64,000 nt of DNA from Poteriospumella lacustris (Eukaryota; Sar; Chrysophyceae; Chromulinales; Dinobryaceae): positions 5,413 to 69,412 of the forward strand of contig SMOI01000137.1 of assembly GCA_008000375.1 (NCBI GenBank), written 5' to 3'. A program made the position numbers and the translations under genes. The notes beneath the pieces are model-generated. The model searched no databases and had not been told where the DNA came from. It saw nothing but the letters and a program-made list of their open reading frames with translations. Below, in pieces: positions 12,701-21,300 of the stretch; positions within the stretch are counted from its first letter, which is position 1, and every line of letters starts with the position of its first letter.

Positions 12701-14529
12701 ATTATCAATCCACGATGGGTACGACGGCCGCGGGCAGTGCCGCCACGGGTGGAGCATCGACGACCGCCTCGACGTACGGGGCCGGTGGTAGTGGCGGTGG
12801 TAGTGGCGGTGCAGTGACAGGATCTGCCACGTTGACGGGGGTGAATACGTATCAACCATCGTCGTATATGACGAGTGCCTCGTCGACCTCGTCTGGTCCA
12901 ACGACACTGCTGGGTCATGCGGTGGCATCGGCAACGAATGGGCTACCTTCCGGTGTGGCCCCGCCGCCGTCGTCGTCGGCGTCCTCGTCGTCGTTGAACA
13001 CGTATACTACGGGAGCTGGATATCATCCCACGTCCACGGGTGGTACGGGTTTGTCGGTGAGTGGACTGGCGTCGTCGACGTCGGCGGCGTCGACTACGGC
13101 GACGGCCGGTGGAATGCCCACGTCGTCGTCGGCGACGTTGGGCTCGAGTGGTACACCGTGGACCTCCTTGGACGACGATACCTTGATCATTCTCAAACAA
13201 ACGACGTACGATTACCAACAAATCACGGCTTGTATCAACAAGTTACGTGCGCAACAAAAGTCGACACCGCGTCAAATGCAAGAGATTATTCAACGGTACG
13301 ATTTCTTGAATACCTCGGGGCGGGTCAGTGAACGGTTGAAGGATCAAACGGTGATCAACATGGTGGCGAAGATCCAACGCGGTGCGACCAGTAGCATCAT
13401 GGGTACCACACCGACGGTACCCACGACGTCGACCACCACCGGCACCACGACGGTGCCCGTGGGGGCCACGTTGACCGCCGGTGGAACGTACGTCACGACG
13501 ATCACCCCCGTGTCCACGGGCTCGGCTTCGACGTCGGCGACGACGACCACCACCACGGGCGCGACCCTGACTGGCACGTCGGTGCTTCCTGCGTACGGTA
13601 CCGGTGGAGCGACGAGCGGAACGGGATCGACGGGGTTGTATACACAACATCCGATTTACACGACGGGCACCGCGGCCAACACATCTGGTGCCTCCTTGAC
13701 GGCAGCGTCGGCGGTTCCGGGTACCTCGACCGTTCTGCCCTCCGGATTCGTGAAAACGGTCGTGTCGACGAGTGGTGGTGGAGGTAGCTCCAATGGGAGT
13801 GTGGGCAGCACGGGTAGTGGTGGCCCGGGAAGCAATCTGTACAAGGCACCGTCGCCATCGTTGTTGCAGCACGGTGCATCGACCGCTGTCCCGTCGGGTA
13901 CCATCGTGCACCCGGTCTACACGACTGGATCGTCCTCCAGTTCGACTTCGGCCACGTTGGGAGGCTCCAATCCAATGGCGACCACAGCCACGGCCACGTT
14001 ACATGGACAGTACTACCAACAGCAGCAGCAACAACAAGGCCAGGCGACATTGACGGGCGCCTCCACGACGAACTTGTACACACCCGCGACGACCACGGCC
14101 ACGGCCACGTTAGGTGGCCACAATTACATGCAAACGGCGGCGTCGACGACGGTTTTGCCTGTGTCCACGGCGGGTGGTACCACGACGACCACTGCGGCCT
14201 ACGCCCCACACTCGTCGTCCATCATCGTGACCCCGGTCGTCTTACCATCGTCGTCCTCGTCCTCGTCGGCATCGACGGCTTCGTCGTCTTTGTCTGCGGG
14301 TACGTACCCTCTGCCAACCCAGCCATCGATCTTGGTCACACCCATCTTGCCGCCTTCGTCGTCCTCCGCGACGGCGGCCACTTCGTCGAGCTCCCTGACG
14401 TCGTCGGTACCCACCAGCGGCAGTGTGACCAGCACCCACAGCAGTTCAGCAACTGGTGTAGCTGGTGCAGGTGCAACAACGGCAACGGCAACTGCCGCGA
14501 CGGCATCCGCACCGCCAGCATCGAAATAA
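6706..14529 (+). CDS. EP400/Eaf1-like HSA-SANT chromatin scaffold with degenerate SNF2 region
   Basis: Single uninterrupted exon encoding 2607 residues. An HSA domain starts near residue 140 (RPKTHWDYVMDEVQW, with QELRWKREL), the actin/Arp-binding helix of EP400, Domino and yeast Eaf1. A SNF2-like region follows (about 290-860). It has a P-loop (GSAFSGKS, about 305-312), but IVIDLRAAW sits where a DExH box is expected, and a RecA2-like segment comes later (LRVVVVASEWVELHLIHRYL, about 670-690). ATPase activity is therefore doubtful. From about 870 the protein is mostly Ser/Thr/Gly/Ala-rich with poly-Ala and a Gln tract (about 1190-1225), broken by three conserved-looking islands. A Myb/SANT-like domain begins near 2150 (PWTSLDDDTLIILKQTTYDY). 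Likely role: scaffold of a NuA4/SWR1-type complex. Confidence 0.75.
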   Translation: METEENNPADSAAAIPCEPNPTEVQDQPENTEGTANDTSKTNPLEKKKPPRPPSRPAAKKKDINVKSEGNGDDDAGDGDAILSHSKINVVALRKELEKLDLPISVALTELVLRGSDVAQQLSRIEDSQFLERRGVPDIFPRPKTHWDYVMDEVQWTSIDFRQELRWKRELATSIAGVVLEHGHSNFPLRKINRDKPTIINTLENMPLPATVEESVDTRFKKLEVELDRSRPSNEAKSTLGTDRVQAIIDKVLSLSTTSSSSKTALPASEETEKSSEPSFLVSHQSALFKEIEKISSMDLGAVVYGSAFSGKSVTVACTLMRWIEKAKEVKASPLPLGIVLGSRKVLMRWLLIFRKHFPDTSFSAVWTSDMTEDSIPADKHSILLVPLEDHKEFQAWLGTYDGRYQCEGIVIDLRAAWIWDRRSGSIPKKTTENIALAFAVQQRNLLMELSMSLPKSKRMVVADDNLRNMDRLSTLAILLPDVSYHVLEKRFFGESNRSDSTHDSGHGKSASSSASSAEQMNRNTINQMLINLSAHASVPAEVNARAYAQVREEILPVDMTPLQQRKYDDICGQIMMNNSTLFTGESVHQLARLSTALKFICFHGKLADRKDLMNPKARAQVEALEGRRHDLVIRSGYLSQTLSNPQEDAALVQDSNKLRALKAQLQRFEGLRVVVVASEWVELHLIHRYLAAEGIPHLCPNLLLQEQIIQQIQVNPYKINDDNADLMLNWFAEEINTHVFNDKSVLSCVMLATAASFKSPSTTPWLADAIIMLSYDWNQYLDVKNCFRLRLIDAGPSGDPVTVVRLCSKSTIEEVMVKNKASIPSLQDRPVGDLNIIPKYPSQHIHQQQIREEFRHLAKTSFLCNAPLLHAGGRRMAPTTSSSSATTTAAAAAAAAAATAAANGGGPNGTHMSGGYATNPTSMVSSMSQLSSVGAAHTTATGAAGVGGGSSSPKGRRLFGHSGDGTAMDVDTTASSVSFAGGSVTATTGASATLPSTATSTTTTVAPMMHASMAGRGIPIATSGSTVVYPVVPGSGSSTTTAAAVGGSAMMNSYGSSVGMPGVNTTTTAGGMMVLGPNGKPHMVNTSTPTPSTTMGNGTIAMQVPLSSASTTTGATATMYGASSTGATMPMTSAYHPSSSSAASASTMYATSSSAVMASGGATAMTSMHYATAPGASHLHPNASQQHAHLHLAQQQQQQQQQLQLQQQQQLQLQQQQQHQAYPHQSAQYAAQSKESTQKWLDIFHNVYHESLMEITFRHTAKYGMEGERGTKAREEPTSQSVMRYMAQLSKIATNIVIEQTFHLLNKPSFLSAPSTSSATASSTVLTTVAGGHGESTGGFPSASDGIHAGNEVSQLTVEFCMFRVAAQRLKDARVKERQIQDKAAISRLQRMRIHAAGMGMSDKERRVNSLFIANITDAMTEHYAVKPIGDGDGGNGSFLGGGVCGSVGSSGAGVGAGAFAVAGAGGITGTVSSSVATNASGSANAAQLAAGAGGAPTRPGVLQQFRDALHESSRVGVQAEPWLYTNPLYAATRYDTIACPSYLKETLDFLHGGVEATSMQIAYYDKTTRVVPAYAPYTPMPPSGQQPSPTMPSFAYTNPDEFVIPIVVTSSAKDANGGANAKSRSRGTKKAQAGAGAAGDGTQGDGTTAAAGKAPAKSNKRQKTNTGAAVSTTMNAEAMMNHGGVAGGHGGHGSGGAGGHGTDDDHEHGEGHHEGVEHGHGVGRSSSSGTLSGGIKVTSVPVPGSSGAVAGGGGGTMSGASGMMMSSAYGTGPGGSAAYGRGPVGSGATGGQYVSSYPQQSSVMPVGGYGHGHPPTTPGSSHTVSMTSPNSNGAAAAAVSSTYPQQSFFTASRSSQSNTPSHPSVKSMTGASATTGAMGGTGVGAGVGGSSTTNVTSVNNPTGTSTTTGVLGSAPYGTYQPTSAYASLQHPNGLGGSGTGVTTAPLSSSSSISSLYKTTQQNNSSSVTGQNVHLYQPHHGTSGGTTGTTGSGTSTYGYYQSTMGTTAAGSAATGGASTTASTYGAGGSGGGSGGAVTGSATLTGVNTYQPSSYMTSASSTSSGPTTLLGHAVASATNGLPSGVAPPPSSSASSSSLNTYTTGAGYHPTSTGGTGLSVSGLASSTSAASTTATAGGMPTSSSATLGSSGTPWTSLDDDTLIILKQTTYDYQQITACINKLRAQQKSTPRQMQEIIQRYDFLNTSGRVSERLKDQTVINMVAKIQRGATSSIMGTTPTVPTTSTTTGTTTVPVGATLTAGGTYVTTITPVSTGSASTSATTTTTTGATLTGTSVLPAYGTGGATSGTGSTGLYTQHPIYTTGTAANTSGASLTAASAVPGTSTVLPSGFVKTVVSTSGGGGSSNGSVGSTGSGGPGSNLYKAPSPSLLQHGASTAVPSGTIVHPVYTTGSSSSSTSATLGGSNPMATTATATLHGQYYQQQQQQQGQATLTGASTTNLYTPATTTATATLGGHNYMQTAASTTVLPVSTAGGTTTTTAAYAPHSSSIIVTPVVLPSSSSSSSASTASSSLSAGTYPLPTQPSILVTPILPPSSSSATAATSSSSLTSSVPTSGSVTSTHSSSATGVAGAGATTATATAATASAPPASK

Positions 14530-14821
14530 ACACGAACGAAACTCGTCTTTCGGTGCTCTTTGTCCCGTACGCTGTAGCAACGTTTCTTTCTCCTCCGCGT
14601 GCGCTCTCTTTCTCTCTTTCTCTCTGTCTCACAACTCTAATTCCTTTTTCTTACATGTTCTGACGATCTATTCTTTACTCATGGGTGTGTTGACGGTCTG
14701 CTGGCGAAGAGAACACAGGCAGGGTGTGAAAACGGGCGATAGAAACAGAAACGGGCGTAACAGCGGGTTCGGTTTGGCTAAAACATGTAACGGTAGAGCC
14801 TCGAAAGACGAAGACGATGGC

Positions 14822-15577
14822 CTAGTTCTTAGCAGCAGGAGGCAGTTGACTCTTCGCCCACGATGGTAAATCCGGCGAGTTCAACCAGGCCTCTTCCTCT
14901 GGTGTCGATTCGCGTCCCTAATCAAACAGCAAATCATCACCACCCGTTCTTTCATTCAAACTAAGCGATGGAAAAGAGTCTCTTACCAATAGGACATTGC
15001 GGTGCGGATACCGTCCGAATTGTTTCACCACTTCGTAGTGCGTGACCATGAAGTTCTGGTTCACGCCACCCATGAAGCCTACCACATCGTCCCCACTGCC
15101 TGCACCCATCGCTCCTACCATTTGCGCTTGTGCAAACTCATGCAACTCAAGTTCTTCGGTATGGTGGAGATTGAGGCATAAAAACAAGCGTTCGATGGGA
15201 GCAAAGCGCGACGGGTACCATCCTTTCTCCACGGCTGCTTTCACCAGCGATGCAGCGAACAAATCCCCACGAAATGCCTCCGCAGTTCCACGATGTACGG
15301 ATCGAGTAAACTGGTCCAAGACAATCACCTTCGCCATCAGGGCCTCGGGATTGTTCTCAGAATCCCACTCCACAGGATCGCATCGGTTGTTCAGAATGTC
15401 ATCGATGAGATTGGCGTTGGCAATTTGAACGTCAGCAAACGCTGGGAAATTGGAAGAAAACCAATAGCCCATACGACCTTGAATATCGGCCAGAGTTCCA
15501 TGTCTGGCAGCACCGAACCAATAGTCCAGAACGTCGTTCGGTGTGCGTAATTCAGTGGCAGTAACGGTTGTGGTCAT
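14822..15577 (-). CDS. DUF924 family protein, two exons
   Basis: Exon 1 is 14987-15577 and exon 2 is 14822-14917, separated by a 69 nt intron (gtaaga...ttag, phase 0); the product is 228 residues. DUF924 (TPR-like, function unknown) is recognised from DVLDYWFGAARHG near the N-terminus, the central VIVLDQFTRSVHRGTAEAF and PIERLFLCLNLHHTEELELH, and the GRYPHRNVLL|GRESTPEEEAWL block that spans the splice junction and is typical of the family's C-terminus. An in-frame upstream ATG at 15649 would add an Arg/Ser-rich 24-residue leader resembling a mitochondrial targeting peptide, so the start is uncertain. Bacterial homologues start near 15577, which is why I chose it. Confidence 0.82.
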
Positions 15578-16124
15578 TCTGAAAGAGGGAACCAATAAAT
15601 GCTGGGAAATGATCGATAATGCCTTTGAACACCTGGATCTCCTGATCATGTCCTGATTCTTTGTAGCTTTTCCCCTCCAAGATGAATACCAATAGATACT
15701 CTTCGTCCGATAATGGCTAACACAACAAACTAAGATCATCTTATTTTGCCCCCGTCAGTCCATCGTACTTATTGTACGTTGCAATAACAATATATACTGA
15801 TAAAAAATGCATACTCTGGTGTACTTGATCTGTCCGTTGAGCGTTACATATTGATGATGACGACGACGATGATGGTGGAAACGATTCGACCGCCGTTGTC
15901 AGTTCATACATTGGACTTGGTTTACCGGCCAATGCATGAAAAGCAGACACGTCGGTTGTTCATATCCTATAGCAAAAACCATAGTGATCGACCATTAAAC
16001 GTAGTAAACGGCTTGTTGGCTGCTTGGTATTGGAAGCTCGATGATATAACTGCCGAGTGAGGCGCGGACGAGAGTTGCTGGAACTGATTGATTGCGTGCG
16101 ATAATTCGCGACAAGACGAGAAGT
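15578..16124. other. Divergent intergenic region
   Basis: Holds the presumed promoters of the DUF924 and FG-GAP genes. A GATGATGACGACGACGATGATGG microsatellite lies around 15850-15875. No RNA gene or further coding region was seen. Confidence 0.35.
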
Positions 16125-17915
16125 ATGCGGTCACCATTGGTATTATTTCTTACCGTATTACTCTCTTATTCGACCGAAATCGTTGGGGTGTGGAATACCT
16201 TTTCGTTTATTCGTAACTTCCCGGCGCCCGGTTCCAATTTCACGACGCCGTTGGTGAAAATCACCGCCAATACGGCCAATGGACCAAATATCACCGTTGG
16301 ATCTTATTTTGGGTATTCCGTTGCCAACCTAAATGATATTAATGGGGATGGACACGACGATGTCGCTGTTGGTGCGATTGGTGAAGATGTGAACTACGGC
16401 AACGGAACCCAACCCAACGCTGGCACCGTTTATGTTATGTTAATGGGTCGCAATGCCACCATCAAATCAACTGTACGGATCAATGGGAATAACAATAATG
16501 GACCAAAAACCTTTTCCGGCGATCAATTTGGGTATTCCTTGGCGAGAATAGGTGACCTGGACGGTGATGGTATCGACGATTTGGCTGTTGGTGCACCAGG
16601 CTCCATTACCTCGGCCGTTTATGTCTTGTTTTTACATGCCAATGGAACAGTACGAACATATACTCGTATTCGAGGTCGTTATACTAGTTCTATTGCTGTG
16701 GCGGACGATGTAGCTGCGGAAGATTTACGCTACGCGATCAATGGACCACCGATCTCCTATGGCAGTCGGTTTGGTTCGTCCTTGACCACTGTCGGTGACT
16801 TTAACAAAGATGGCGTGTCTGATTTAATTGTCAGTGCGATTGATAGCAGTACTGGTCACAGTATTATCTATATCTTGTATTTGAGTACGAATGCGACGGT
16901 TATTCAGTACGTTCAATTGGAATCAGAGACGTTCGGAATGCCAACCATTCCGAATTTCAGTGGTTTTGGCACGTCCATGGTCATGTTACCCGACTTAAAC
17001 AATGATTCTATTCCGGAACTCGCAGTCGGTGCACCGTTCTCCTCGGTCACCGGATCGTTGAATACCCGCGCCGGATATGTGTACGTCTTGTTTCTGACAG
17101 CGAATGGATCGGTCAATTCCTCCACCGTGATCACAGAAACGTCCGGTGAATTGAAATATAATGATCCAGCGTTACGGTTACCATCGGTGGTACGTTGTTC
17201 TTATACGAGAGCTCCTGTAGGTATATGCGGGGTGTCTGATCTGTGCGTGTGTGCGTGTGTGTGTGTATGTGTATAGAGAGGAGATCTCTGCGGTACGGGA
17301 TTGACCACCATTGGGGATATCAACAAGGACAATTATCGTCAACGTCATCCTACCGAACTATCCAACCGTCGTTCTGTTGCGATTCCAGATTTGGTTATGG
17401 GGTGTCCGCAAACCGGTGCGGATGGACTACCCGGTCGTATGTTTTTCGTGTTTTTAGACAATCGACGACAAGTGAAACAATACACGGAATTACCCGGATG
17501 GCGAGACAAACGCATGAATATTCCTTTCCCATCCTTTGGCGGGTTTGGTGCCTCGTTGGCTGCTTACCAAGACATTGATCGCAATGGTTTGCCAGAAATC
17601 ATTGTCGGTGCGCCGACGGATGATACGAGTGGGGTGGCTGCGGGTGCCGTGTATTTTGTGTTCACCCGACGGCATCGTTTCCATAAATACCGGTTCGATT
17701 GGGTAGGGTTTTATATGTTGGCCATATTCTTCCCCGGATTGTGTTGTTGTCTCTGTTGGGGTGGGATTGCGACGTTTTGTTATGTCTATCGACGGGTACC
17801 CGATGAAGTGGAATTGATCGTGAAGAAGTCGGGTTATACGTTTGATCCCAACAAGAAAAGACCGAAATACCAAAAGCGAGCGGATCGCGTGTATTGTGAT
17901 GAATACACGGCGTGA
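16125..17915 (+). CDS. Integrin-alpha-like FG-GAP repeat membrane protein, two exons
   Basis: Exon 1 is 16125-17189 and exon 2 is 17277-17915; the 87 nt intron ends in a GT-rich run and tatag. The product is 567 residues. A signal peptide (MRSPLVLFLTVLLSYSTEIVG) precedes about six FG-GAP repeats with calcium-binding loops such as DINGDGHDD, DLDGDGIDD and DFNKDGVSD, each followed by an AVGA(P)-like strand. This predicts an extracellular beta-propeller as in integrin alpha subunits. Many N-x-S/T sequons support secretion. One membrane segment (about residues 500-525, Leu/Cys-rich) is followed by a basic cytoplasmic tail of about 45 residues. The tail has no KxGFFKR-like motif and no thigh/calf domains are present, so it is not a true integrin alpha chain. 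The ligand is unknown. Confidence 0.82.
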
Positions 17916-18371
17916 TAATGGCGTGTTTTTTTCGCGGTACAATCCGAGTTGTGTTCTCCCGCCTTGACATAGCTTACCTAACTGCAACGTGTTCTCATCG
18001 CCTGCAGTAATTATGTACATATATAGTGACGTAAATTGAATACTTATATCATTTGGGTATACATCCCCTCCCCCCTACCTCTTGGCATTCTCAGCATTAG
18101 TATCGTTCAGAGAAAGGGTATCGCTGGCGCGCTATAACCATTCCCCGCCCTCGAACCCAAACACAAGGTATATTTGGGTGAGTCTTCTGAGTTGTGTCGT
18201 CTGCGTCAGTTTGGGACCGCGGTGAACCTGGGTGTCTTTCCGTCGAAGATGGGGAGGAATCAACGCCACGACTATAAACCATCCATGGTCTTCTCCCAAG
18301 TCTTTTCGGAGTGACACAAATCAAATCAGGGGATAACCCCGTAGGATACATTTCCTTTTTTTCCAATACCT
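17916..18371. other. Intergenic region upstream of ABC transporter
   Basis: 3' flank of the FG-GAP gene and presumed promoter of the ABCC gene. A CCCTCCCCCC run lies around 18066-18075. No gene was recognised. Confidence 0.35.
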
Positions 18372-21300
18372 ATGATTACAACAGAGGTTCCCCTTCTTGC
18401 CTTTGCGGTCTCCCTAGTGATCAGTGGGTTATACCTCGGCTGTAGTTGTACAGAAGATGGTGTTCACGGAGGGGAAGTGCCACTCGGCAAAACAGGGACA
18501 AAAGCATACAAGCTGTATGTACGGTTACCGACATGGATCAAGCAAATCCTTCTAACGCTATCGCTGATCTCCAGTGTGGTAGGAATAACTATCGTAGCAT
18601 CGCGTGAGTCATGGACGTCACTTGAAGTTGCTTGTCGCTTAACCTTATCTTTCACTATCGCGGTTGTTGCTCATTTTGATGGCATACGTGATCTATCGAA
18701 CTCCAAATCCAAACTTCTATGGATGGGGTGGAATTTCTTTTATCTGTTGTTTGTGGTGCTGTTTTTCATTTCTCCGTTGAGTTACCCAGGTGATATTCTG
18801 GTGTTAGTCGCCTCGGTGGTGTCCGTGTTGGTGTCCGTGGTCAATGCCTTGGGCCCCGTTTATGCATGGCATCAACATCGTCCATCCGATGAGTATACCT
18901 GTGGATGGGCATCGTACGTGACGTTTTCGTTCATCAACCAGGCGTTGATCAAGGTCGCAGTGCAAAAGGAATCACTGGACTACGAGGATATCCCGTTCCT
19001 GTCGGACGTGGATCGTGCCTTCTATCTCACGGATCAGTTGTCTAATATTACACGTGCAAATCCACATTGGTCGCTGAAACAACGGTTGTTTTCGTTGATT
19101 CGTCAGGAGTGGTTTGCGCAAGGCTTCTTCCAATTTGTTGGCTCGGTGAGTGGGTTTATTGCCCCCTTGGCATTGGAGAAGATTCTTGTTTATGTTCGGT
19201 ATAGTGGTGGGCCTGAATACCACCACGAAGGCTTCTTACAGATTGACATATGGATCGCGGTGCTGTTGATCTTCTTGGGTCCCGTGTCGAAGAGTCTCGG
19301 TGATGGACAAAACTATACCCGTGGACGACACATTGGTATTCGGGTGAAAGCTGCCTTGGTGGGGTTGATCTTTCGTAAGTCCTTGACGGTGGATATGTCG
19401 GCGTCGAAGGAGTCGGTGGGGAAGTTGAACAATTTGATCAGTGTCGACGTGGGGGAGATTCAGAACTTTTGCAGTTATTCGCATTATATGTGGTCTACCC
19501 CCTTGGAAATCGCCTTGGCATCGTCCCTGTTGTTCATTGTCTTAGGCCGAGCAGCGGCTGCGGGTATGATTGTCATGATCTTGGCGTTGGCGTTCGGGGT
19601 GATCATTGGGAAGCGATTGGAACGTTTGCAAGATCGCATGTTGAAGCACAAGGACAAACGCATGGCGATCATGCATGAAGTCTTGCACAGTATTCGTATC
19701 ATCAAGTTCTATGCCTGGGAAAAGCAATTCAATGACAAGATTGGCATGGCCCGTTTGCAAGAACTAGCCGCGTTGTTGATGTACGCGTGTACCAATATCT
19801 TTCTGTGTATCATCTGGGAGATTGTCCCGGTCTTGGTAGGGGTCGTCGCGTTTATGATGTATACACAAGCCTTGGGACAAACGTTGACCCCGGCCTTGGG
19901 GTTCACCGCCATTACCTTGTTTCAATTGTTACGTTTCCCGTTAGCCGTGTTTCCCGAGATGATCAATTCGATTGTGAAGTCGAGTATCTCGTTGAAACGC
20001 ATCGAAGATTATCTGCAAACGGCGAATGTGGCGGGTTTACCGAAGCTGGAAGTGACCACGTCCACTACGTCCACCACCGCGGCTGAAGCCGCCGTGCGAA
20101 AAGGCGTCGTGCCTAGTGAGGAGAGCGGCCAAAGCCCTCCACTGGGAGCGATTCGTTTGCAAAGCGTCTCCATTGCCTGGCGAAAGGTGCTGAAACAAAG
20201 CGACGAAGGGAACGAGAAAGGCCACGGCCGTGGCGGTAGTGACGATGAAGAGAAGGACAAGGCCGAGGATGCGGCGGGCTCGGCGTCGTGGTGCTGTTTC
20301 ATGGAAACCGGTGCGTCTGGTGGTGCATCGTCTCAACCGTCGTCCTCCACATGGTGTTGCTTTGCCACTTCTGCGCACCGTTCCTTGGCATTGTTGCAGG
20401 GTGGCGGGGGCGGAAAAGGCGCCAAGCGACGTCGACGTCGCAGCGATGGGACCACCTCGTCCTCCCAGCCTCCACAGGAGTATCAACTCTTGGATACCGC
20501 CTCCCGACACGGTGAGCATGACAACGGGGTGGAACTGACTGCCACTACCACTTCCGTTGCTGCCGCTGGTGTTACGAACGCGATGTTCACGTTAGAAGAT
20601 GACGACGATAACGACGACGGTGACGATGAGGAGGAAAGCGCTGCGGATACACGTTACGAGGTTGCGCTTCCGCGGGATACTGCCATGGCTGCGCGTGACA
20701 ATGAAGCGGCTTCTGTCGAAACGGGGGAGAGTCCTATGCGTGTGGTGTTACACGACGTGACGTTGGATTTTCCACCGGGCAGTCTCGTGGTCGTCGTTGG
20801 TGGTACCGGTTCGGGGAAAAGCTCGTTGTTGCAGGGGGCGATCTTGGGGGAAGCGATGATCTTACGTGGGGCACGTGCTGCGACGGGGTCCATTTCGTAT
20901 TCGTCACAATCGGCATGGATTCAAAATGCGACCGTACGTGACAACATTCTCTTTGGGTTACCCTACGAAGCCGATCGATATGCCCAGGTCGTCCGTGCCT
21001 GTGCTTTGGAACCGGATTTACGGTTGTTGGCCGCGGGGGATATGACGGAAATTGGAGAGAAAGGGGTCAACTTGTCCGGTGGACAGCAACAACGGATCAA
21101 TTTGGCGCGGGCCGCGTATGCGCAATCCCAGATTGTCCTGTTGGATGATCCGCTGAGTGCGGTGGATGCCCACGTCGGCGATCATATCTTCACACAACTG
21201 ATTTTGGACCTCTTGGCGACGCGTACACGTGTCTTGGCGACGAATGCCCTGTCCCTCGTGGTACCCCATGCCGATGTGGTGGTCTGTATGGATGCCTCGA

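Noticed and set aside
18130-18170. GGGTTCGAGGGC on the minus strand, resembling a tRNA B box
   Set aside because: No matching A box, acceptor stem or anticodon arm at tRNA spacing.
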